From Terriglobus sp. (lineage in GTDB: Bacteria; Acidobacteriota; Terriglobia; Terriglobales; Acidobacteriaceae): DNA of 5,924 bases. Under the pieces are notes generated by a model, which was given only the letters and a program-made list of their open reading frames with translations, was not told the origin of the DNA and searched no databases. Location of the stretch: the NCBI GenBank assembly GCA_023265355.1, contig JAHFTZ010000171.1:1-5924 (forward strand), read 5' to 3'. Shown piece after piece: positions 1-4,892 of the stretch (positions within the stretch are counted from its first letter, which is position 1; each line of letters opens with the position of its first letter). Both the position numbers and the translations under genes were made by a program.

Positions 1-705
1 GTGAGCCCCATCGCTGGGAAGGGCCTTCTTCTGCGGGATAATCCATAGATCGGATTTTGCGTCTGTTTTAGCGTCCACTCCTTCATCCCAACCGCCGTGG
101 ACGACGGCGCTGGCATAGAGGACGCCTGCTTCATTCAGTGCCACCTGCATATCCGTGACCGAGCGCACTTCCACGCGGTAGTACGCTCCGAGTGGCCTAC
201 GAACCGCATCCAGCCACCAGTCCTCCGCCGCATCGGCACTCTCATCCACCTGTTTGGGCATGTCGAACTTAGGCCACAGAGCAGCACCGCATGCGCCGTG
301 CTTATACCAGCCCTTCATGGCACCCCGAAGACTGGAACCCGTATCAATATCAGGCGCGCCCGGAAACTCGTCATACCGGCGCGCCATGGAGTACAGCATG
401 AACGGCGACACCTCACACTCCTCCGGCGTCCGTTTCGCGGCGGAGAGCAGGTGATACAACACACTGGCAAGCGCAAAGCCTGTGCAGGCATTCGTATCCT
501 GCTGATTGAGCACGGGAATCTTGACCCGCGGCGCAAGGACCTCAGTCGGGATCACCTGGATCGACGGAATATAGGGCCGGTCTCTAAGATCGATACTGTC
601 AGGCACCACGTTGCGCAGATACTTTGGCGGGGCTTTTTTCGCAGCGGCACTTACACTCTTCAAGGAAGCGGGCTTTTTCAGAGAGGATTTCTTTTGGGTA
701 GACAC
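1..705 (-). CDS. C1 (papain-like) family cysteine peptidase, N-terminal part, runs off the left edge
   Basis: The reverse strand reads open for 235 codons from a GTG at 705-703 to the window edge, with no stop. The first ~30 residues are rich in Lys, Ala and Ser and carry no obvious signal peptide. The peptidase fold begins near residue 35 (VPDSIDLRD, typical of a mature C1 N-terminus). The motif PVLNQQDTNACTGFALA at residues 64-80 matches the papain active-site segment, with Gln68 or Gln69 as oxyanion-hole glutamine and Cys74 as nucleophile. The last readable residues are DGAH, and His235 sits where the catalytic His of the usual GGHAV/GAHA motif is expected, so the Asn and the C-terminus lie outside the window. 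The start is supported by AAAGGAGAG at 721-713, 7 nt before the GTG. Divergent from the alkyltransferase gene. Family assignment is fairly safe from the Cys and His motifs; substrate and cellular location are unknown. Confidence 0.82.
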   Translation of the reverse strand, partial: MSTQKKSSLKKPASLKSVSAAAKKAPPKYLRNVVPDSIDLRDRPYIPSIQVIPTEVLAPRVKIPVLNQQDTNACTGFALASVLYHLLSAAKRTPEECEVSPFMLYSMARRYDEFPGAPDIDTGSSLRGAMKGWYKHGACGAALWPKFDMPKQVDESADAAEDWWLDAVRRPLGAYYRVEVRSVTDMQVALNEAGVLYASAVVHGGWDEGVDAKTDAKSDLWIIPQKKALPSDGAH

Positions 706-712
706 GTCCAGA

Positions 713-721
713 CTCTCCTTT
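713..721 (-). promoter_or_regulatory. ribosome binding site deciding the GTG start of the C1 peptidase
   Basis: On the reverse strand AAAGGAGAG lies 7 nt upstream of the GTG at 705-703. It is the only Shine-Dalgarno-like sequence near the beginning of the peptidase homology and there is no in-frame ATG nearby, so GTG is the preferred start. Confidence 0.6.
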
Positions 722-792
722 GGTCTCGGGCGAGATACGCGGTTGGAACAAGAGGAACGGCGAGAGAAATCTACCATAGCTCACGGGGTTCC

Positions 793-796
793 GGAG
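793..796 (+). promoter_or_regulatory. ribosome binding site deciding the GTG start of ogt
   Basis: GGAG lies 8 nt before the GTG at 805. The in-frame ATG at 829 is preceded by AT-rich sequence with no purine-rich stretch, so the GTG is favoured. The 8 extra residues lie ahead of the conserved domain, which does not decide between them. Confidence 0.5.
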
Positions 797-804
797 AAAG
801 ATCC

Positions 805-1332
805 GTGCATGACTCTAAAATTTCTACGATGATCCTTGTCCGCAAGAAAATCCCATCCCCTGTCGGAGAGCTGGAGCTCTTCGCAAGCGACCAAGGCCTC
901 GTCGCCCTTCTTTGGGAGAACCACCGTCCGGGCCGCGTGCGGCTTGGGGAATCGGTGAGAGACGAACACCATCCCGTCCTGCTTGCTACAGAGCGGCAAC
1001 TCCGGGAGTACTTCGCTGGCAGACGAGAGAGCTTTTCCATCCCACTCGACATGCAAGGGACGCGGTTTCAGAAAGATGTCTGGGAAGCCCTGCTGGCAAT
1101 TCCCTTCGGAGAGACCAGAAGCTACGCCCAACTTGCAGTCCAGGTCGGTAATCTGTCGGCAACCCGTGCCGTCGGCGCAGCCAATGGAAGAAACCCGATC
1201 TCCATCATCGTCCCTTGCCATCGCGTCATCGGATCGTCAGGCAAACTCACCGGCTTTGCGGGCGGTCTTGAGACAAAGGCTCATCTACTTGATCTGGAAT
1301 CGCGTCACCACTCCGTGCTGACGCCAGCCTGA
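805..1332 (+). CDS. ogt: methylated-DNA--[protein]-cysteine S-methyltransferase (O6-alkylguanine-DNA alkyltransferase)
   Basis: Suicide DNA repair protein that moves an alkyl group from O6-alkylguanine (and O4-alkylthymine) to its own cysteine. The 175-residue product has the usual bacterial Ogt length. Residues 10-80 form the variable N-terminal ribonuclease-H-like domain (IPSPVGELELFASDQGL at 16-32). Residues 86-165 are the conserved DNA-binding domain: FQKDVWEAL, IPFGETRSYAQLA (start of the helix-turn-helix), the ATRAVGAANGRNP segment with the base-flipping Arg121, then IVPCHRVIG with acceptor Cys138, and GFAGGLETKAHLLDLE near the end. All key residues are present, so it should be active. 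No AraC-like Ada domain is attached. The start is GTG at 805 because of its ribosome binding site; ATG at 829 is the alternative. The same frame stays open far upstream to about 97, but that part is antisense to the C1 peptidase and has no Ogt homology. It stands alone, convergent with tRNA-Pro. Confidence 0.95.
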   Translation: MHDSKISTMILVRKKIPSPVGELELFASDQGLVALLWENHRPGRVRLGESVRDEHHPVLLATERQLREYFAGRRESFSIPLDMQGTRFQKDVWEALLAIPFGETRSYAQLAVQVGNLSATRAVGAANGRNPISIIVPCHRVIGSSGKLTGFAGGLETKAHLLDLESRHHSVLTPA

Positions 1333-1380
1333 ACGATCGCGGCCGCAACTCACCCAAGGGGACGACACTTTAGCAAAATG

Positions 1381-1409
1381 AAAATGGCAACCCTCAGGGT
1401 TGCCATTTT
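1381..1409. terminator. bidirectional intrinsic terminator shared by ogt and tRNA-Pro
   Basis: Perfect inverted repeat: AAAATGGCAACCC (1381-1393), loop TCA, GGGTTGCCATTTT (1397-1409). Read on plus it ends in TTTTC, 48 nt after the ogt stop. Read on minus it also ends in a T-run (TTTTCATTTT), 15 nt after the encoded CCA end of the tRNA. The A/T arms on both sides of a GC-containing stem are the classical arrangement for termination in both directions between convergent genes. Confidence 0.85.
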
Positions 1410-1424
1410 CTATAAGACCAAATT

Positions 1425-1501
1425 TGGTCGGGGAGAGAGGATTCGAACCTCCGACCCCCTGGTCCCGAACCAGGTGCTCTACCAGGCTGAGCCACTCCCC
1501 G
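1425..1501 (-). tRNA. tRNA-Pro, anticodon CGG, CCA encoded
   Basis: The reverse strand folds into a standard 77-nt cloverleaf. The acceptor stem is CGGGGAG pairing with CTCCCCG, followed by discriminator A and an encoded CCA (1427-1425). The D arm contains the GGCTCAGCCTGGTAGAGC-type sequence. The anticodon stem is CCTGG/CCAGG with loop TTCGGGA, which places anticodon CGG at 1467-1465. The T arm has GGAGG, loop TTCGAAT and CCTCT, with one G-T wobble. CGG reads the proline codon CCG. Transcription is leftward into the hairpin at 1381-1409. The 124 bp between the tRNA and the aldo/keto reductase stop (1502-1625) should hold its promoter, but no convincing -35/-10 pair is visible there. Confidence 0.97.
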
Positions 1502-1625
1502 ATTTCTTCGAAAAGCGTTGGGCGGCGGGACTGCGCAACGCACGGCTGCTCAGCGATTCCAACTGACCCAGTGTATCAGAAACCCCCTGCGCGCCCAGCA
1601 GCGCTTCTTTTGCTCAAAAGAGCGA

Positions 1626-2573
1626 TCAGTAAGCGCTTGCCTCATCCAATGCCTTCACCTGCTCCGGCGAAAGCTTCATTTCCACGCCGCGGAAGAGAGC
1701 CTCCAACTGCTGCACTGAAGTTGCACTTGCAATCGGCGCGGCGATATTTGGCCGAGACAGCAGCCATGCCAGGGCAATCGAAGCCTGCGCCTCTCCGCTC
1801 TCCGCACTTACAGCAGCCAGAGCGGCAAGAATCTTCTCTCCACGCTCGTCGAAGTACTTCCCGACCAGTGCCTCGCGCTTCGCTCCGGCGGCATCTTCCT
1901 TCGTCTTGTACTTACCCGTCAGAAATCCGCTGCCCAAGGCAAAGTAGGGCAGCACGGCCAGCTTGTACTCGGCCACCACGGGAGCGATATCGGTCTCATA
2001 CTCCACGCGGGTGTGCAGGTTGTAGTTCGGCTGCAACGTCTTGTAAGCCACCAGATCTTCATGACGGCTCGTCTCAAGTGCCTGCCGCAGACGGCTTCCT
2101 TTGTAGTTCGAGGCTCCGATGTACCGGACCTTGCCGGAGCTCACCAGTTCGTCATAAACCTGCAGCGTCTCTTCGAGAGGCGTCTGAGCGTCGTCCGTAT
2201 GCGACTGGTAGAGATCGATGTAGTCGGTCTGCAGGCGTCGCAGGGAATCCTCTACCGCCGCGCGGACATAGCGCGCCGACAGACCCTTCTTGCCCTCGCC
2301 CATCTCGATGCCGACCTTAGTCGCCAGGACGATTTTTTCGCGTCGTCCTCCACCCTGAGCAAACCACTTGCCCAGGATCGTCTCGCTCTCGCCGCCCACA
2401 TGCCCCGGGAACCAGCGGTAGTAAACGTCCGCCGTATCGATCAGGTTGTAGCCACGGTCCACGAAGGCATCCAAAACAGCGAAACTCGTCGCTTCATCCG
2501 CCGTCCAGCCAAACACATTTCCGCCCAACGCCAGCGGAGCAATCTCCAACTTCGTAGTTCCAAGATTCTGCAA
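1626..2573 (-). CDS. aldo/keto reductase
   Basis: NAD(P)H-dependent oxidoreductase with a (beta/alpha)8 barrel, expected to be cytoplasmic, acting on carbonyl compounds. The 315 residues match the usual AKR length. It begins with the typical beta-hairpin (MQNLGTTKLEIAPLALG), and the tetrad is complete: Asp46 and Tyr51 in NLIDTADVYY, Lys85 in LATKVG, His124 in LYQSHTDD. Later barrel strands include VRYIGASNY (about 149-157) and LQPNYNLHTR (179-188). The C-terminal cofactor-binding part contains PIASATSVQQLEAL. The sequence resembles the Tas/YghZ-type (COG0667) branch, but the substrate cannot be told. The start is TTG at 2573-2571, supported by GGAGAG 8 nt upstream and an in-frame stop a few codons further up. 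It lies 80 bp downstream of the rhomboid-like gene on the same strand and may be co-transcribed with it. No strong terminator follows. Confidence 0.93.
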   Translation of the reverse strand: MQNLGTTKLEIAPLALGGNVFGWTADEATSFAVLDAFVDRGYNLIDTADVYYRWFPGHVGGESETILGKWFAQGGGRREKIVLATKVGIEMGEGKKGLSARYVRAAVEDSLRRLQTDYIDLYQSHTDDAQTPLEETLQVYDELVSSGKVRYIGASNYKGSRLRQALETSRHEDLVAYKTLQPNYNLHTRVEYETDIAPVVAEYKLAVLPYFALGSGFLTGKYKTKEDAAGAKREALVGKYFDERGEKILAALAAVSAESGEAQASIALAWLLSRPNIAAPIASATSVQQLEALFRGVEMKLSPEQVKALDEASAY

Positions 2574-2581
2574 AGTCTCTG

Positions 2582-2587
2582 CTCTCC
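2582..2587 (-). promoter_or_regulatory. ribosome binding site deciding the TTG start of the aldo/keto reductase
   Basis: GGAGAG on the reverse strand ends 8 nt before the TTG at 2573. No in-frame ATG or GTG lies between the upstream in-frame stop and this codon, and the protein begins with conserved AKR sequence immediately after it. Confidence 0.6.
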
Positions 2588-2617
2588 AATGAACTTCCTA
2601 AGATTAGGACGTATGAC

Positions 2618-2633
2618 GCGCCCGAGAGGGCGC
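2618..2633 (-). other. GC-rich hairpin between the rhomboid-like and aldo/keto reductase genes
   Basis: Perfect 6-bp inverted repeat GCGCCC (2618-2623) / GGGCGC (2628-2633) with a 4-nt loop, 20 nt downstream of the rhomboid-like stop in the minus-strand direction. No T-run follows on the minus strand, so it does not look like a full intrinsic terminator. It may stabilise the upstream mRNA end, reduce read-through into the aldo/keto reductase gene, or be chance in GC-rich DNA. Confidence 0.35.
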
Positions 2634-2653
2634 AGCCCGGTTGAAGTCGATGT

Positions 2654-3484
2654 TTAGTTCATCCACTTTTTGTCGGATCGCTTCGATCCGCTCTCGTCTT
2701 CCGGCGCGATATAACGCCCCTCGGAGTCGAAGTGGACCACGCGATCCTGCTTGCGCATATAGACTTCGAACTTCTTGGCTGCACGCCGCCGCTTCCAACG
2801 GAAGTAGCTGTTCCGTACGCCAAAGTAACGTTCGCTGACAGCGTACGAAAGTCCGCGCCGTGGAGCGAAGCGCACATAGAGATATCCGCAGAGCCCCGCC
2901 GACAACTGCACCGCAGCCGCCAGCCTGTCCTCTCCACGAATCAGCATGGCGATCTCAATCAGCACATAGATCAGCACCAGGTACTTCGCCTTCATGCGCA
3001 GCACAAAGAAGAAGACGATCTCCTGCTCGGCGAACAACACGGCGAACGCGACAAGCATGCCGAAGACGGCGCTCCAGGCTCCCCACGCAGGCACATCCGG
3101 ACGCAGCCCAAAGACATGCAGCATCGCAAGGATGGTCGCCACCACACCGCCGCCGATGACGGAAACATAGAAGAGCTCCGCCACCCACTGCGGACCGCGC
3201 ATCCCTTCGAGCGAGCTGCCCGTAAACCACAATGTCAGCAAGGCAAACGCGGTATTTAAAATTCCGCCGCCGACGAAGGTGTACGTCACCAGTTGCCACA
3301 CCCAGCCATGCACCACGGCCATCGGGATCAGGGAGAGGGCACCTTCAATCAGGCTGCCGCGCTGCGGCAAAGCGAAGTGCAATAACGCCAGGCCAAAGAA
3401 AGCCACCACATACGCCAGAACAATCCGGCGCACGGCACCACCGAAAGGTGGAAGAGTCATCATGCTGGGTCCGCCACGCTGCAT
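2654..3484 (-). CDS. rhomboid-like integral membrane protein, catalytic Ser and His apparently lost
   Basis: The 276-residue product has about six hydrophobic segments (near residues 18-39, 50-72, 75-90, 103-126, 133-152 and 156-182, with a shorter one near 189-206) and then a hydrophilic, basic C-terminal tail. Rhomboid features visible are VWQLVTYTFV (62-71), the LLTLWFTGSSLE segment (82-93) and WGAWSAVFG (134-142), which lines up with the GASGAVFG active-site loop. In that alignment the nucleophile position is Trp137 instead of Ser, with Ser138 one residue late. The final-helix motif, usually AHLGG, reads SAGLCGYLY (195-203), with Gly197 where the catalytic His belongs. It is therefore best described as a rhomboid pseudoprotease. 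The tail contains RNSYFRWKRRRAAKKFEVY (224-242), a form seen after the membrane domain of many environmental rhomboids. ATG at 3484 has AGGA 7 nt upstream; a second ATG lies at codon 8. First gene of a likely pair with the aldo/keto reductase. Confidence 0.82.
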   Translation of the reverse strand: MQRGGPSMMTLPPFGGAVRRIVLAYVVAFFGLALLHFALPQRGSLIEGALSLIPMAVVHGWVWQLVTYTFVGGGILNTAFALLTLWFTGSSLEGMRGPQWVAELFYVSVIGGGVVATILAMLHVFGLRPDVPAWGAWSAVFGMLVAFAVLFAEQEIVFFFVLRMKAKYLVLIYVLIEIAMLIRGEDRLAAAVQLSAGLCGYLYVRFAPRRGLSYAVSERYFGVRNSYFRWKRRRAAKKFEVYMRKQDRVVHFDSEGRYIAPEDESGSKRSDKKWMN

Positions 3485-3604
3485 ACCTCTATCCTAATCG
3501 GAGCAGCAGGCAGGAAATCGAGTTCCCTGCTCTTTCGCGGGGTAAACTCGAAACTGCGTTCAGCTCGTCCCTGTTGATTCCTTTCCCTTTATCGGGGAGG
3601 GTGG

Positions 3605-3632
3605 ATACTATTCTGTAAACCCCACGTCACAA
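3605..3632 (-). promoter_or_regulatory. weak candidate promoter for the rhomboid-like gene
   Basis: On the reverse strand TTGTGA (3632-3627) and TAGTAT (3610-3605) are separated by 16 nt. Each matches four of six sigma-70 consensus positions. It would give a leader of about 115 nt before the ATG at 3484. Plausible but not strong. Confidence 0.25.
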
Positions 3633-3718
3633 AAAGTAATTTTAGAAAACTTGTCATCCTTCTGCTCTCTTCGTGCGTCGAAGCATGCGTACCTGTTCGA
3701 CTGCGGTTGTGCTTTCGC

Positions 3719-3747
3719 TTGACGCGAACTCCACATCCATCTAAAAC
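3719..3747 (+). promoter_or_regulatory. sigma-70-type promoter of the LysW-like gene
   Basis: TTGACG (3719-3724) and TAAAAC (3742-3747) are separated by exactly 17 nt, matching five of six and four of six consensus positions. The predicted transcription start near 3754 gives a leader of about 60 nt ending in a strong ribosome binding site. Confidence 0.55.
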
Positions 3748-3800
3748 TACCCTGTCTGCGTCCTACGACTTCAATCATCATCCCGTTACAGCAACATTTC

Positions 3801-3805
3801 GGAGG
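3801..3805 (+). promoter_or_regulatory. strong ribosome binding site of the LysW-like gene
   Basis: GGAGG followed by T, 8 nt before the ATG at 3814. This is the best Shine-Dalgarno sequence in the window. It fixes the start and suggests high translation of this small protein. Confidence 0.8.
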
Positions 3806-3813
3806 TAAAAATC

Positions 3814-4020
3814 ATGGCTCTCTGTCCAGAATGCGACACCCCCCTCGATATCGACCAGGAAGAAATCGAAGAAGGCGACACCGTCACCTGTGATGAATGC
3901 GGTGCCGACATCGAAGTTGTTTCCAGCGATCCACTCGAACTCGCAGCCGTCGATGCCGAAGGGTATGACGACGAAGACGATACCCCCGTACGCGCCGACG
4001 CCGACGAAGAAGACGAGTAA
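3814..4020 (+). CDS. LysW-like zinc-ribbon amino-group carrier protein with an acidic tail
   Basis: The 68-residue protein begins MALCPECDTPLDI and has four zinc-ligand cysteines in two CxxC knuckles (Cys4, Cys7, Cys26, Cys29). DIEVVSSDPLEL follows at residues 32-43. The spacing CPEC-x18-CxxCG plus EVV-x2-DPL-x-L is the signature of LysW/ArgW carrier proteins. In lysine and arginine biosynthesis in Thermus and archaea these hold the intermediate on the side chain of their C-terminal Glu. That family usually ends in EDWGE. Here the end is replaced by ~25 highly acidic residues finishing EEDE, so a terminal Glu is kept but the recognised motif is not. Asp and Glu make up 28 of 68 residues, there is no Lys and only one Arg. 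No lysX, lysZ, lysY or lysJ partner is in the window, so the pathway is unknown. It could also be a zinc ribbon of unrelated function. Own promoter and very strong ribosome binding site; hairpin downstream. Confidence 0.85.
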   Translation: MALCPECDTPLDIDQEEIEEGDTVTCDECGADIEVVSSDPLELAAVDAEGYDDEDDTPVRADADEEDE

Positions 4021-4073
4021 TCCCGGCCAACGCAACGCGTAGCTTTAAAGCGTGTTTGTACCTGTGAAAGGTT

Positions 4074-4095
4074 GCCGGCCAGACCTCTGGCCGGC
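4074..4095 (+). other. strong GC hairpin downstream of the LysW-like gene
   Basis: Perfect inverted repeat GCCGGCCAG (4074-4082), loop ACCT, CTGGCCGGC (4087-4095); the pairing can extend one more pair to leave only CC unpaired. It starts 54 nt after the stop and ends 15 nt before the next ATG. No T-run follows (ACGTATACT), so it is not a textbook intrinsic terminator, though the stem is very stable. It may protect the 3' end of the short mRNA, terminate inefficiently, or insulate the next gene. Confidence 0.5.
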
Positions 4096-4098
4096 ACG

Positions 4099-4104
4099 TA
4101 TACT
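4099..4104 (+). promoter_or_regulatory. candidate -10 element for a leaderless transcript
   Basis: TATACT (five of six matches to TATAAT) ends 6 nt before the ATG at 4111. If it occupies -12 to -7, the transcription start is the A of that ATG. The ATG has no Shine-Dalgarno sequence, which fits a leaderless mRNA. No good -35 is seen: TTGCCG at 4072 would need a 21-nt spacer that contains the hairpin. Confidence 0.4.
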
Positions 4105-4110
4105 CAAGCC

Positions 4111-4509
4111 ATGACACGAGCCACGCAACGCGCTCAACAGTACACCCAGATCGGTCCCATCCAATTTGGCCGTTTGGCCCTGGCAGCAATCTTCCTGCTC
4201 GCACCGCTTGCCGTGCCGTTCTCCGCCGCTCCTGCCTTTGCGCAGGCTGCGCAGCGATCGGTCCAGGGTAAAGTCATGTCCAAGGCCGATGCCCCGGTCA
4301 AGGGCGCCGTCGTTCATCTCAAAGATACTCGCAGCCTCTCGCAAAAGAGCTTCATCACGGACGATGACGGCGGGTATCGCTTCGGCCAGCTTAACTCCAA
4401 TACAGACTATGAGATCTGGGCCGAGTTCAACGGCAAAAAGAGTCCCGTAAAGACCATTAGCTCCTTCGACTCCAAGAACACCTTCAGCATCACGCTGAAA
4501 GTCGACTAG
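4111..4509 (+). CDS. small secreted carboxypeptidase-regulatory-like (beta-sandwich) domain protein
   Basis: The 132-residue protein has a long N-terminal region (about 20 residues with three Arg), a hydrophobic core (LALAAIFLLAPLAVPF, 22-37) and a signal peptidase I site after AFA (about residue 44). The mature part is one beta-sandwich of the carboxypeptidase D regulatory-like type: VQGKVMSKADAPVKGAVVHL (51-70), then TDDDGGYRFGQLNSNTDYEIWAEFNGKKS, where the DGGYRF-x-L step is typical. Such domains occur as extracellular modules in Acidobacteriota and Bacteroidota and may bind ligands or simply act as spacers. Here it stands alone, without a TonB-dependent receptor or peptidase. No catalytic residues are recognised. 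The ATG at 4111 is chosen because the signal peptide starts there; a TTG at 4072 is in frame but sits inside the hairpin region and has poor initiation context. Convergent with the minus-strand gene, 10 bp away. Confidence 0.8.
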   Translation: MTRATQRAQQYTQIGPIQFGRLALAAIFLLAPLAVPFSAAPAFAQAAQRSVQGKVMSKADAPVKGAVVHLKDTRSLSQKSFITDDDGGYRFGQLNSNTDYEIWAEFNGKKSPVKTISSFDSKNTFSITLKVD

Positions 4510-4519
4510 CGGACCGCCT

Positions 4520-4870
4520 TTACTGCGCGCAGTGATGGGCGATCAAGCGGTGGCTGAGCGCCTGCGTCTTCGCATCTTCGGCGGGCTCCTGGTCATCGTC
4601 GAGGATGGAGCCGGTGCGGAGGTTCACCGTATACAGGCCAACGAGGGAGCCACTGTCCGAATCATTCAAGACGCGGAAGGTTGCTATGCCGCGCGCCTGA
4701 TGATCGAGGGCGGCCCTGAGCCGCGCGCCGTAGTTTTCCTTGAAGGCACGGGCGTTTGGTGTGTCCAGAACGAGCGTCCTGGCGTCGGCGACTGTAAGCG
4801 AGGCACTGCAGGCGTGGGTATTCGTCATCGCGGTGGCAGTGGCAAGAAGAAGGGTTACCGAAAGGAGCAT
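4520..4870 (-). CDS. small exported protein of unknown family
   Basis: Not recognised. The 116-residue product starts with a short signal peptide (hydrophobic 2-14, probable cleavage after THA at residue 20). The residue at +1 would be Cys21, but the preceding residues do not form a proper lipobox (Thr, not Leu, at -3), so it is probably not a lipoprotein. The mature part has an alpha-helical first half (AFKENYGARLRAALDHQ) and then GSLVGLYTVNLRTGSILDD (74-92), a strand-turn-strand pattern loosely like PepSY-type domains. It ends HHCAQ, and Cys21 and Cys114 are its only cysteines, so a disulfide is possible. The ATG at 4870 has GAGG 9 nt upstream and an in-frame TAG two codons before it, so the start is firm. 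It lies 22 bp downstream of the DinB-superfamily gene on the same strand, probably in one transcript. Confidence 0.7.
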   Translation of the reverse strand: MLLSVTLLLATATAMTNTHACSASLTVADARTLVLDTPNARAFKENYGARLRAALDHQARGIATFRVLNDSDSGSLVGLYTVNLRTGSILDDDQEPAEDAKTQALSHRLIAHHCAQ

Positions 4871-4892
4871 CTGCTACAACCTCGTGCGGCGG

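Larger units (their letters stand above)
3485..3813. other. gene-free divergent intergenic region (329 bp)
   Basis: This region separates the leftward rhomboid-like gene from the rightward LysW-like gene. I see no credible coding frame: the open stretches here are continuations of shadow frames. It contains a good plus-strand promoter at 3719-3747, a weak minus-strand promoter candidate at 3605-3632, and an AT-rich patch around 3628-3655 that differs from its surroundings. No tRNA, riboswitch-like fold or repeat is recognised. A small RNA cannot be excluded by eye. Confidence 0.6.

Noticed and set aside
97..804. The plus-strand frame of ogt stays open for 236 codons upstream, suggesting a longer fused protein.
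   Set aside because: This part is antisense to the C1 peptidase, whose catalytic motifs are clear, and its translation is Arg/His-rich without recognisable domains. The alkyltransferase homology starts only after 829, and a ribosome binding site marks GTG 805.
1570..1575. TACACT on the minus strand upstream of tRNA-Pro as a possible -10.
   Set aside because: No acceptable -35 at 16-19 nt upstream (the sequence there is CTGGGC-like), and it would give a leader of about 60 nt, so I could not support it.
1598..1625. Short A/T stem around TCTTTTG..CAAAAGA after the aldo/keto reductase stop as a terminator.
   Set aside because: The stem is AT-rich with almost no loop and competes with another small stem. 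On the minus strand it is followed by AAAAG, not T residues.
1400..2320. Long plus-strand open frame of about 306 codons.
   Set aside because: It crosses the tRNA-Pro gene and is antisense to the aldo/keto reductase. Its translation is low-complexity Pro/Arg/Ser, typical of a GC-rich shadow frame.
4072..4110. TTG at 4072 as an upstream start of the secreted beta-sandwich protein.
   Set aside because: The codon overlaps the foot of the GC hairpin, its only purine-rich stretch is 1 nt away, and it would add 13 residues before an already long signal-peptide N-region.
4522..4533. Perfect 12-bp palindrome ACTGCGCGCAGT at the convergent gene junction.
   Set aside because: It has no loop, no T-run, and lies inside the last codons of the small exported protein. 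A GC-rich palindrome of this length is plausible by chance.
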